Positions 50,833-58,082 of a stretch of 64,000 nt of DNA are shown one piece after another (position 1 is the first letter of the stretch; each line of letters begins with the position of its first letter). This DNA is from Ruminococcaceae bacterium AM07-15 (GTDB lineage Bacteria; Bacillota; Clostridia; Oscillospirales; Butyricicoccaceae). The position numbers were made by a program, and so were the translations under genes. The notes under the pieces are model-generated. The model made no database searches. It was not told the DNA's origin and was given only the letters and a program-made list of their open reading frames with translations. Location of the stretch: the NCBI GenBank assembly GCA_003477405.1, contig QUDE01000016.1, forward strand, positions 1-64,000, read 5' to 3'.

Positions 50833-51137
50833 GAGCCAGAGCCTTCGCTGCGGCGAAGGCTGCTCCAGGTTTCTTCCCGGCGCAAGCCGCCGGGCCCCTC
50901 CTGGAGCACCTGCGGCGTGTTATTTCGGCGTAAAGCCGAAATAACCATCAGGACGGAAGCCAACGCCGCCGCTGGCTCTCGGGGAAAAACTAAGTTTTTC
51001 CCCGACCTTTTTCGCGCCCCAGGCGGGGCCCCCGCCGGAGCCAGGTGGAAACAACCAGCCTGCGTGCTGTTGCCTGGTGTGAAGCGCAGTATGAAAGCGG
51101 CATTTGCTACCTGCGAATTACGATTTAATCGTTATTC
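50811..51137. repeat. Element D copy bounded by an imperfect 20-bp inverted repeat
   Basis: The left end 50811-50830 and the right end 51118-51137 match at 16 of 20 positions in inverted orientation, sharing ATTAAATCGTA. Between them lie element D (about 50833-51035: AGCCTTCGCTGCGGCGAAGGCT, CCCGGCG/GCCGGG, TTATTTCGGC/GCCGAAATAA, GGGGAAAAAC/GTTTTTCCCC) and a fragment of element A. Confidence 0.6.
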
Positions 51138-51149
51138 TCCTGTGAAATC

Positions 51150-51175
51150 AGAGCCGCAGGGTCTCCTGCGGCTCT
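51150..51175. repeat. Strong 11-bp stem hairpin without a T-run
   Basis: AGAGCCGCAGG pairs with CCTGCGGCTCT around GTCT. It has no U-tract, so it is not a classical terminator. Confidence 0.6.
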
Positions 51176-51184
51176 GGAGTGCAT

Positions 51185-51439
51185 CGAACCGGTCTTTTTG
51201 CGGCACTTGGCTAGGAATGCATCCTGGCCCCTTCCGGGTGATGGTTTATCACACCCGGAGCAGAGAGGCTCGTAACGCATCCCCACCGGAGACAGGAACG
51301 GCCGTCCGGCCACCGGACCCAGGATTGCACCCTGGCCCCTTCCGGGTGATGGTTTATCACACCCGGAGCACGGGGGCCAACAACGCATGATGCCGGAGAC
51401 AGGAACGGCCGTCCCGACACGGGACCAGCGTCACGCTGC
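51185..51439. repeat. Two reverse element B copies and palindromes
   Basis: Two copies of reverse element B with the CCGGGTG/CACCCGG hairpin (about 51190-51290 and 51315-51400) are separated by GTCCGGCCACCGGAC. GTCCCGACACGGGAC and CAGCGTCACGCTG lie at the end, next to the stop of the small minus-strand gene. Confidence 0.75.
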
Positions 51440-51586
51440 CTAGCCGGGGGGTTGATCCACTACCGACTGGGTCACCACCTGATGAATGGAGGGGGACAGC
51501 CGGGTGAGGATGCCGGGTGCAAAATAGCCCGGATGATGGTCTGAGCTGAAAACATCGGGGAAATCCCGATGGATGGCGCTGTTCAT
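51440..51586 (-). CDS. Small 48-aa protein at the edge of the phage-gene block
   Basis: A short frame beginning MNSAIHRDFPDVFSSDHH and ending VVDQPPG, with a GAGGTGA ribosome site six bases before its ATG and a stop directly against a palindrome, the same arrangement as the large genes. Its reading is rich in His, Asp and Ser with no membrane segment. No family is recognised. It is divergent from the terminase-region genes. Confidence 0.4.
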   Translation of the reverse strand: MNSAIHRDFPDVFSSDHHPGYFAPGILTRLSPSIHQVVTQSVVDQPPG

Positions 51587-51693
51587 ATCGTTTCACCTCA
51601 CAGCTATTCTGTGCCGAAAGCAGGGGAAAAACCCTGGAAAAACAATCCCGATACACCGCCTGCATACAAAGAAATGGAGGGAAAAGGAAAAAT

Positions 51694-52131
51694 ATGAAAA
51701 ACAAACCAATGGATCAGAAACGAATGGATCATCTCCGGCACATCAACCGGGAGATCATCCAGCAGAAAAACCGGCTGCAAAAGCTGCGGGCCCTCCAGCA
51801 GGGGAGGGTGCGGCAGGCGCCGGGGCTGCCATCCCTGACGCCCCAGGATGCCCAGAAACGCTATGCCGCCCAGCTCCGTGAGCTGGAGGAAAGCGCCGCC
51901 CGGCATCTGGAAAAATGCCTGGAGGAGGCCCAGGCCTTGCAGGACTTCATCCAGGGCGTGGAGGACAGCCAGACCCGACAGCTGCTCTCCCTGCGCTATC
52001 TGGAGTGCCTGACCTGGCAGCAGGTGGCCTTCCGCATGGGCTATTGCGATGAGCAGACCCCTCGCAAGCAAAGCCAGGCCTTTTTCAAAAAGCAGCAGAA
52101 GGAGGTGAAGGCCGGTGTCGCCCAGAAGTAA
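51694..52131 (+). CDS. Phage-type late regulator with a sigma-region-4-like helix-turn-helix
   Basis: A 145-aa protein. Residues about 10-85 form a coiled coil. Residues about 90-140 (QLLSLRYLECLTWQQVAFRMGY...RKQSQAFFKK) resemble sigma-70 region 4 as found in RinA/ArpU-type phage transcription regulators, which commonly precede terminase genes. The start follows GGAGGGAAAAGGAAAAAT. It overlaps the next small gene by 17 bp. It is the first gene of the phage-like block. Confidence 0.65.
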   Translation: MKNKPMDQKRMDHLRHINREIIQQKNRLQKLRALQQGRVRQAPGLPSLTPQDAQKRYAAQLRELEESAARHLEKCLEEAQALQDFIQGVEDSQTRQLLSLRYLECLTWQQVAFRMGYCDEQTPRKQSQAFFKKQQKEVKAGVAQK

Positions 52132-52363
52132 GCAGCCGCCCCAGGAGCAGGCCCGGAAGATCCTGGTGGAGGCCAGTCCTCTGGCGGCCAGGCTCCTGCT
52201 GGAGGCGTTGCAGGAGGAGGACACCCCTCGCTCGGCACGGCTGGACTGCGCCAAGGAGGTGCTCAACCGGGTCTATGGCCGCTCCCAGCAGCTGCTCCCG
52301 CCTCAGGAGGAACACCGGCTGGAAGTGGTGCTGGAAGAAGAAGCGGAAAAAGACGCCCGGTGA
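52115..52363 (+). CDS. Small protein before terminase; possible terminase small subunit
   Basis: An 82-aa protein with a GTG start behind AAGGAGGTGAAGGCCG, in the position where a small terminase subunit is expected. It is highly charged, with LLLEALQEEDTPRSARLDCAKEVLNRVYGR resembling the helical end of some TerS proteins, but it is shorter than a typical TerS (about 140-180 aa) and lacks a visible N-terminal DNA-binding helix-turn-helix. The function is inferred from position only. Confidence 0.45.
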   Translation: MSPRSKQPPQEQARKILVEASPLAARLLLEALQEEDTPRSARLDCAKEVLNRVYGRSQQLLPPQEEHRLEVVLEEEAEKDAR

Positions 52364-52880
52364 GCGGCGGCGGAGTGCCTCCGCAGTCATACTCTCCCCG
52401 GCTGTATGGTTTGCGGCCCTGGGTGCTCCGGCTCCGCCGGTAGGGGCCAGCGTGACGCTGGACCCAAAACTTTCTTTGCCCTTGCCGGCTGTGTTCGCCT
52501 GGGCAAGAAGCCCCCCTTGTGCAAAGGGGGGACAGCATGGCAGGGCCATGCAGGGGGGATTGTGAAGCCGATGGCATCATGTTGCTTGGCTTTATGATTG
52601 GGTGCGGCAGCACCACCTGGGTGCAGCGTCACGCTGCCAATCCCTCAGTCGGCGTTCGCCGACAGCTCCCTTTGCACAAGGGACCAGCGTGACGCTGGAC
52701 CCATAATTTTCTTTGCCTTGCAGCATCCAACCGGCCCTTTCTGTGGCACTTTTCTAAGATTGCAAAGCAGCCCCTTCCAAGGCTGGCCCGCCAGCCTTGG
52801 AGCACCGAGCCTGGCAACGCATAAAGCCTTCAGCGAGTTTTGCCAGCGGAGGCACTCCGCCTTATAAGAAAGGAAAACAC
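52364..52880. repeat. Composite gap inside the phage-gene block
   Basis: GCGGCGGAGTGCCTCCGC follows the upstream stop. Element B with the CCGGC-TCC-GCCGG hairpin, CCAGCGTGACGCTGG, element A, element C reverse (about 52510-52562), GCAGCGTCACGCTGC, element C forward (about 52640-52683), CCAGCGTGACGCTGG, element A, reverse element B with CCAAGGCTGGC/GCCAGCCTTGG, and GCGGAGGCACTCCGC follow. The host-type repeat separates the TerS-like gene from terL. Confidence 0.75.
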
Positions 52881-54188
52881 ATGAAATTGATTTTGAAACA
52901 GCCCTCGCCCAGGCAGAGGGAATTTTTGCGGGCCGATACCCGCTTCATCGCCTATGGCGGCGCACGGGGCGGCGGGAAAAGCTGGGCCGTGCGGCAGAAA
53001 GCCCTGCTCATGGCCCTGCACTATGACGGCATCCGCCTGCTGCTGCTTCGCCGCAGCTATCCCGAACTGCGGGAAAACCACATCCTTCCCCTGCGCACCA
53101 TGGCCGAGCCGGTGGCCGACTACAAGGAGCTGGAAAAAACTCTGGTGTTCTGCAATGGCAGCCGTCTCAAATTCGGCTACTGCGCCAGCGAAGGGGATAC
53201 CCTCCAGTACCAGGGCCAGGAATACGATGTGATCTTTCTGGACGAGGCCACCCAGTTCACCGAGTACCAGTTTTCCACCCTCACCGCCTGCCTGCGAGGG
53301 GCCAACCCCTTTCCCAAGCGGATGTACCTCACCTGCAACCCCGGCGGCGTGGGCCACAGCTGGGTCAAGCGGCTGTTCGTGGACAAGGAATACCGGGGCG
53401 CCGAAAACCCTGCCGACTACACCTTCATCCCCGCCCGGGTCTATGACAATAAAGTGCTCATGGACAGCGACCCGGGGTATGTGAAGATGCTCCAAAGCCT
53501 GCCCAAAGGACTGCGGGAGGCCTGGCTGGAAGGGAAATGGGATCAGTTCGCCGGGCAGTTTTTCCCGGAATTCCAGGAGGACACCCATGTGTGCCAGCCT
53601 TTTCCCATCCCGGTGTCCTGGCGGCGGTATTTTGCCATGGACTACGGCCTGGATATGCTGGCCGGGTATTTTATCGCCCTCAGCCCGGAGGGCAAGGCCG
53701 TGGTCTACCGGGAGATCTACGAAAGCGGGCTCATCGTCTCCCAGGCCGCCCAGCGGATCCTGGACTGCCATGAGCCGGTGGAGTGCTTTCTGGCCCCGCC
53801 CGACCTGTGGAACCGGCGGCAGGACACCGGCCGCAGCGTGGCCGAGATCTTCGCCGGGCAGGGCATCTGGCTTGAGAGGGCGGAAAACGCCCGGGAAAGC
53901 GGCTGGATGGATCTGAAGGAATGGCTGCGCCCAGGGGAAAACGGCCCGGCCCTGACGGTCTTTCCCTGCTGCCATAACCTGATCCGCTCTTTGCAGGCTC
54001 TCCGCTTTGACCCAAACGGCGGGGGAGACGCCGCCACCGAGCCCCATGAAGTGACCCACGCCCCCGATGCTCTGCGGTATTTTGCCGCCGGACGCCCCCG
54101 ACCGCCCAGGCCCGAGGAATTGCGCCCTCTGCGGGAGGATTTCCATTTCAAGGGGGAGAAGAAAAAGGAACGGGCCTGGACGATTTGA
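52881..54188 (+). CDS. Phage terminase large subunit
   Basis: A 435-aa packaging motor and nuclease. Walker A GGARGGGKS (about residues 26-34), Walker B VIFLDEA (about residues 117-123, with Asp121 and Glu122) and the coupling TCNPGG motif define the ATPase. The nuclease domain has YFAMDYGLD, FLAPPDLW and HAPDALRYF with the expected acidic residues. Family length is normal and the frame is intact. The ATG at 52881 follows AAGAAAGGAAAACAC; a longer upstream frame runs through repeat DNA. The usual next gene, portal, is absent. Confidence 0.92.
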   Translation: MKLILKQPSPRQREFLRADTRFIAYGGARGGGKSWAVRQKALLMALHYDGIRLLLLRRSYPELRENHILPLRTMAEPVADYKELEKTLVFCNGSRLKFGYCASEGDTLQYQGQEYDVIFLDEATQFTEYQFSTLTACLRGANPFPKRMYLTCNPGGVGHSWVKRLFVDKEYRGAENPADYTFIPARVYDNKVLMDSDPGYVKMLQSLPKGLREAWLEGKWDQFAGQFFPEFQEDTHVCQPFPIPVSWRRYFAMDYGLDMLAGYFIALSPEGKAVVYREIYESGLIVSQAAQRILDCHEPVECFLAPPDLWNRRQDTGRSVAEIFAGQGIWLERAENARESGWMDLKEWLRPGENGPALTVFPCCHNLIRSLQALRFDPNGGGDAATEPHEVTHAPDALRYFAAGRPRPPRPEELRPLREDFHFKGEKKKERAWTI

Positions 54189-54260
54189 CGAAAAAGACCG
54201 ATTGGACGGGATATCATACCCTTAGCGGCAAGACCGCCAATACGAAAGGAGGAAAAAAGG

Positions 54261-54710
54261 GTGAACAAAGAGGACAAAACCAAAAACCTTCCTCAGAAGG
54301 AGGGAAAGAAGCTCCAGGAGGTTTCGACTTCCATGGGAATGGAGCAGGATCTTCCTCAGCTGCTGGCTGAACTCCAGGCCCTGCGCCAGAGGGAGCGGGA
54401 CTGGGTGTTCCGGGAGGATCTGGAGAAACTGCGCAAGGCCTTTCCCGATATGGCCCCGGAGAGCATCCCTCAGCTGGGGGACGATTTCCTCAAGCTGCGC
54501 AGCATGGGCATCGACCCCCTCATTGCCTTTCTGGCCATCCGCCAGGCGGAAGAGGCCATGCGGCCGGAGACGCCCCCCACCATGGGCCCCGCCGACGGCC
54601 AGAGCGAAGGGGAGGAAGGATTTTTCGCCCCCGACGAGGTGCGCCGCATGACCCCCGAGCAGGTGGAAGCGAACCTGAAAAAGATCGAAAAAAGCCAGCG
54701 CCGCTGGTAA
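54261..54710 (+). CDS. Scaffold-like phage protein
   Basis: A 149-aa charged, mostly helical protein (many Gln, Glu and Arg; WVFREDLEKLRKAFPDMAPESIPQLG). It has no membrane segment and ends KKIEKSQRRW. It sits between terL and the coat gene, where a scaffolding protein is normally found, and its composition fits. The GTG start follows GAAAGGAGGAAAAAAGG. There is no sequence match I can name, so the call rests on position and composition. Confidence 0.55.
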   Translation: MNKEDKTKNLPQKEGKKLQEVSTSMGMEQDLPQLLAELQALRQRERDWVFREDLEKLRKAFPDMAPESIPQLGDDFLKLRSMGIDPLIAFLAIRQAEEAMRPETPPTMGPADGQSEGEEGFFAPDEVRRMTPEQVEANLKKIEKSQRRW

Positions 54711-54735
54711 ATCACGAGAGGAGGAATTTGTTTCT

Positions 54736-55572
54736 ATGAGTTTCCGCAACTTTATCCCCACCGTCTGGAGCGCCCAGATGCTCAAGTCCCTGAAAAACGA
54801 CAATGTGGCCGTGCGTCTGTCCGACGCCCGCTACCGCTCCGACGCCAAGTACGGCGAGGAGATCAAGATCAACGGTGTGGGCAAGGTGAACATCCGGGAT
54901 TATGTGAAGGGCGAGCCGCTGACCCGGGACGGCTGGGAAGACCAGAGCACCCTGATCAAAATCGACCAGCAGAAGTATTTTAACTTCGGCGTGGACGATA
55001 TCGACAAGCGCCAGGCCCAGGGCGATCTGATGGCCGCTCTCCGGGAGGAAGCCAATCTGGCCCTCGCTGAGGCCGCCGACCGCTATGTGTACAGCTTCTA
55101 TCCCGAAGCGGGCCAGGTGGTGGAGCAGGCAAGCCTGACTTCCGGCAATGTGCTCAGCACCATCACCGCCGCCATCAAAGCGCTCTATAAGAACAATGTG
55201 CCCAAAAACGCCGCATTCAGCCTGGAAGTTTCCCCCGATTTTCTGGAGAAAATGCTGCTGGCCGATGTGATCTACGGCAATCCCAACGGCGATACCTTCA
55301 AGAATGGTTTCGTGGGAAGAGTGGGCAAGTGGCTCAATGTGAGCGTGTACATGACCAACAATCTCTGCAAGGAAGAGGACAAGGACTGCTGCATCCTGCG
55401 CACCAAGCGGGCCATTGCCTTTGTGGAGAACATGAGCCAGGTGGAGGCCTACCGCCCCGAGGACAGCTTCGAGGATGCCCTCAAGGGCCTGCATGTCTAC
55501 GGCGCCAAGGTGGTGCGCCCCGATGAGATGTGCGTCATCAAGTGCGGCTACGGCGCAGAAGACAAGATCTGA
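54736..55572 (+). CDS. Phage major capsid (coat) protein
   Basis: A 278-aa protein of the P22-like coat type found in many clostridial podovirus-like prophages (FRNFIPTVWSAQMLKSLKNDNVAV at the start, FNFGVDDIDKRQAQGDLM, EAADRYVYSFY, LEVSPDFLEKML and VGRVGKWLNVSVYMTNNL). The HK97-fold is inferred from family. It directly follows the scaffold-like gene (26-bp gap) and has a strong ribosome site (GAGAGGAGGAATTTG). Confidence 0.8.
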   Translation: MSFRNFIPTVWSAQMLKSLKNDNVAVRLSDARYRSDAKYGEEIKINGVGKVNIRDYVKGEPLTRDGWEDQSTLIKIDQQKYFNFGVDDIDKRQAQGDLMAALREEANLALAEAADRYVYSFYPEAGQVVEQASLTSGNVLSTITAAIKALYKNNVPKNAAFSLEVSPDFLEKMLLADVIYGNPNGDTFKNGFVGRVGKWLNVSVYMTNNLCKEEDKDCCILRTKRAIAFVENMSQVEAYRPEDSFEDALKGLHVYGAKVVRPDEMCVIKCGYGAEDKI

Positions 55573-55605
55573 TAAAGCACCTTATAAAATAAAGGAGGAA
55601 TTTCC

Positions 55606-55980
55606 ATGACAAAGATCACGGCCACCGATTGCGTGCGGGACGGTTTGTCCCCCGCCATCCAGTATACCCCCGGGGAAAATGAGCTGTGGGCCCCGGCGGG
55701 GAAGGACGAGCGCACGGTGATTCTGGTGCGCAACGACAGCGGCACAGACTGCGGCGTGCTGGTGGAAGCCGGAGACGGCCTGCGCAAAAGCATCGGCCCC
55801 TTCCACGGCAAGGTGACAAACGGCCAGGAGATGGCCCTCCAGCTGGACAGCATGCGCTTTAAGAAGCTGGAAGGGGAGAACAAGGGCGGCTTTGTGCTGA
55901 GGCTCTGCGATGGCGACAACCCGGAGTCTCCCTTCTCCGGCACCGCCACCGGCGTCAAGTTCGCGGTTATCCGCACCTAG
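55606..55980 (+). CDS. Phage head protein, possibly a decoration protein
   Basis: A 124-aa beta-rich soluble protein following the coat gene by 33 bp with a good ribosome site (AAAGGAGGAATTTCC). Its place and size fit a head decoration or stabilising protein, but I recognise no family. Its TAG stop is followed directly by GCAGCGTGACGCTGC, where the phage run is interrupted by host genes. Confidence 0.5.
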   Translation: MTKITATDCVRDGLSPAIQYTPGENELWAPAGKDERTVILVRNDSGTDCGVLVEAGDGLRKSIGPFHGKVTNGQEMALQLDSMRFKKLEGENKGGFVLRLCDGDNPESPFSGTATGVKFAVIRT

Positions 55981-56234
55981 GCAGCGTGACGCTGCACCCA
56001 AAACTCGCTGAAGGCTTTATGCGCTGCCAGGCTTACTGTTCCGGGTGTGATAAACCATCACCCGGGAGGGGCCTTTGTGCAGTCCTGGCCGAAAGCATAG
56101 AAAAAGCTCCCCTGTGGGGAGCTTTTCTTTTTGCTGTGTTGGGATTCCCGTTCCTTTTTTGTCCATTGCATCCAACCAACCTTCGTTCTATTGCTTAGCG
56201 CGGGAGCGCAGTATGGCCGTCCCGACACGGGACC
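55981..56234. repeat. Canonical composite gap: PAL15 - B - terminator - A - PAL15
   Basis: GCAGCGTGACGCTGC (55981-55995), element B (about 55996-56098), terminator (56101-56132, AAAAAGCTCCCC / GGGGAGCTTTTCTTTTT), inverted element A, and GTCCCGACACGGGAC (56219-56233). It is a textbook example of the module order in this window. Confidence 0.82.
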
Positions 56235-56264
56235 TTGACTTTTGGGGAGTGGGGATATTATAAT
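56235..56264 (+). promoter_or_regulatory. Sigma-A promoter of coaX
   Basis: TTGACT at 56235-56240 and TATAAT at 56259-56264, spacer 18 bp. GTCCCGACACGGGAC ends one base upstream. Confidence 0.8.
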
Positions 56265-56296
56265 AACCCACAGAAAAAACAGGGGAGGGGAGCAAA

Positions 56297-57091
56297 ATGC
56301 TGTTAGTCATCGCCATCGGCAGCAGCAACATCCGCATCGGCCTTTATGAGGGCCGGAGCCTGCGGATGCAGACCAGCATGCGGGTGGATACCCAGATCCT
56401 CCCCGACGAATACGCCGTCAAGATCCAGTCGGCCCTGGGGCTCTTTGGCTGCCGGGCGGATGAAGTGGAAGGCGCCATCCTCTCTTCGGTGATGCCGCCT
56501 CTCACCTTCGGCATCCATCAGGCGGTGGAGCGGCTTTGCCATGTGCGCCCGCTGGTGGTGGGGCCAGGGCTGAAAACCGGCCTTCCCATCCGCATCAACG
56601 ACCCGGCCCAGCTGGGCAGCGACCTGGTCACCCAGGCCGTGGCTGCCCGGGAAATGAAACTGGGCCCCACGGTGGTGTGCAGCCTGGGCACCGCCACCAC
56701 CTTCGTGCTCATGGATGGGCAGGGGGCCGTGCGGGGGGCATCCATCGCCCCAGGGATGAAGATCTCCCTGGAGTCTCTGGCCCGGCACACCGCCCAACTG
56801 CCCTGGATCGACCTGGAAACACCGCCCCCTGGCGCCGTGGGAAAAACCACGGTGGACAGCATGAAAAGCGGCCTGCTTCTGGGTACGGCCTGCCTGGTGG
56901 AGGGCATGACAAAGCGCATGGAAGAAGAATTGGGGGAGGATGTGTCCCTGATCCTCACCGGCACTTTTGCGCCCCTGATCGCCCCACTGTGCCGCCGGGA
57001 GTGCCGCACCGAACCCGACCTGATTCTGGAGGGCCTGCGCCTGATTTATGAGCGCCATCGGGAAAAACGAGGGGAAAGAGGCGTAAAATAA
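56297..57091 (+). CDS. coaX: Type III pantothenate kinase
   Basis: A 264-aa enzyme phosphorylating pantothenate, the first step of coenzyme A synthesis. Type III features are clear: LLVIAIGSSNIRIGLYEG (phosphate loop), the GPGLKTGLPI block, DPAQLGSDLV, SLGTATTFVLMD and GASIAPGMKISLESL. The start follows GGGGAGGGGAGCAAA. The next gene is a pantothenate ECF transporter, so the pair covers vitamin uptake and activation. Confidence 0.95.
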   Translation: MLLVIAIGSSNIRIGLYEGRSLRMQTSMRVDTQILPDEYAVKIQSALGLFGCRADEVEGAILSSVMPPLTFGIHQAVERLCHVRPLVVGPGLKTGLPIRINDPAQLGSDLVTQAVAAREMKLGPTVVCSLGTATTFVLMDGQGAVRGASIAPGMKISLESLARHTAQLPWIDLETPPPGAVGKTTVDSMKSGLLLGTACLVEGMTKRMEEELGEDVSLILTGTFAPLIAPLCRRECRTEPDLILEGLRLIYERHREKRGERGVK

Positions 57092-57228
57092 CTGGCAAGC
57101 TATCCACCTTTTCACCTGTTAGCCTTAGGGCTTTTTCACAGAACGCCACGCCTTTTCAGGGCGTTGCGAATACATGACTGCGCCGCATCCGGCAAAAGGA
57201 CGGAGCGGCAGCAAGGAGGAAAAATTTT
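57092..57228. other. Short gap between coaX and panT without repeat modules
   Basis: No element A-E and no clear terminator. An inverted pair of GCCACGCC/GGGCGTTGC-like half-sites is weak. The two genes are probably cotranscribed. Confidence 0.4.
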
Positions 57229-57834
57229 ATGAGAAACACAAACCAGAAGACCCTGCGGCTGGCCCAGCTGGCCATCCTGATCGCCCTGGAGGCGGTGCTC
57301 ACCTTCACCCCTCTGGGCTTCATCATGGTGCCGCCCATCTCCATCACGCTGATGCACATCCCGGTGATCGTGGGCGCTGTGCTCATGGGCCCGGTGGACG
57401 GGGGCATCCTGGGCCTCAGCTTCGGCGTTTTCAGCATGATTAAGGCGTCCACCGCTGCGGCCAGCCCGGCGGATATGGCCTTCTCTCCCTTCCTCAGCGG
57501 CGAGCCGGTGAGCTCCATTGTGATGTGCATCATCCCCCGGATTCTGCTGGGCGTCATCGCCGGTGGGCTTTATCTGCTGCTTTCCAAAAAGATCAAGAAT
57601 GGCGTTCTGTCCATGGGCATCAGCGCCGTGGTGGCCACTTTCTGCCACTCCATGATGGTGCTGGTGCTGCTGTCGGTGCTCTTCCAGTCCCTGCCCCTGA
57701 AGGCGGTGCTGGCGTCCCTCATCGGCGTCAACTGCCTGCTGGAAATGCTGGCCGCTGCCGTGGTGGCCGTGGCCGTGTGCAAGCCCTTGCAGCGTGTGGC
57801 GAGCCGCCACGGCCATACTACGCTGCCGCGCTAG
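57229..57834 (+). CDS. ECF transporter S component, probably pantothenate-specific; C-terminus read from a repeat
   Basis: A 201-aa membrane protein with five to six hydrophobic segments (RLAQLAILIALEAVLTFTPLGFI, PPISITLMHIPVIVGAVLMGP, and a C-terminal ECF signature). The ISITLMHIPVIVGA motif with GP is typical of PanT-like S components, and coaX upstream supports pantothenate. The last 12 residues (VASRHGHTTLPR) are encoded by the palindrome GTGGCGAGCCGCCAC (57796-57810) plus an element A core, which also supplies the TAG stop. So the natural end of the gene was replaced. The start follows CAAGGAGGAAAAATTTT. Confidence 0.85.
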   Translation: MRNTNQKTLRLAQLAILIALEAVLTFTPLGFIMVPPISITLMHIPVIVGAVLMGPVDGGILGLSFGVFSMIKASTAAASPADMAFSPFLSGEPVSSIVMCIIPRILLGVIAGGLYLLLSKKIKNGVLSMGISAVVATFCHSMMVLVLLSVLFQSLPLKAVLASLIGVNCLLEMLAAAVVAVAVCKPLQRVASRHGHTTLPR

Positions 57835-58022
57835 GCAAGCGGAGTGCCAGCGTGACGCTGGACCCATACTTTCTTTGCTGCCCAGCATCCAACCAGGCTT
57901 TATCTGCTTGCCGGGTGCGGGAGCACCGCTTGGGAGCCCAGGCACTGGGCCCGACACGGGACACCGGACCGGACACACGAGACATAAGAAAAGCCCCTTT
58001 TTGCCGGGGCTTTTCCCTTTTC
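57796..58022. repeat. Composite gap overlapping the end of the ECF gene
   Basis: GTGGCGAGCCGCCAC, element A, CAGCGTGACGCTG, element A pieces, GCCCAGGCACTGGGC, CCCGACACGGG, and a terminator (57987-58018, AAAAGCCCC / GGGGCTTTT) follow. Confidence 0.7.
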
Positions 58023-58082
58023 AAGGGAAAGAGAGAAGCCCATTGTTTTCAAAAAACACCAGAAGAGGAAGGAGCGAAGGCC

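Noticed and set aside
1882..56233. The 15-bp palindromes as parS or another known chromosome-segregation site
   Set aside because: None resembles the parS consensus, they differ from one another, and they are too frequent and tied to promoters and stops.
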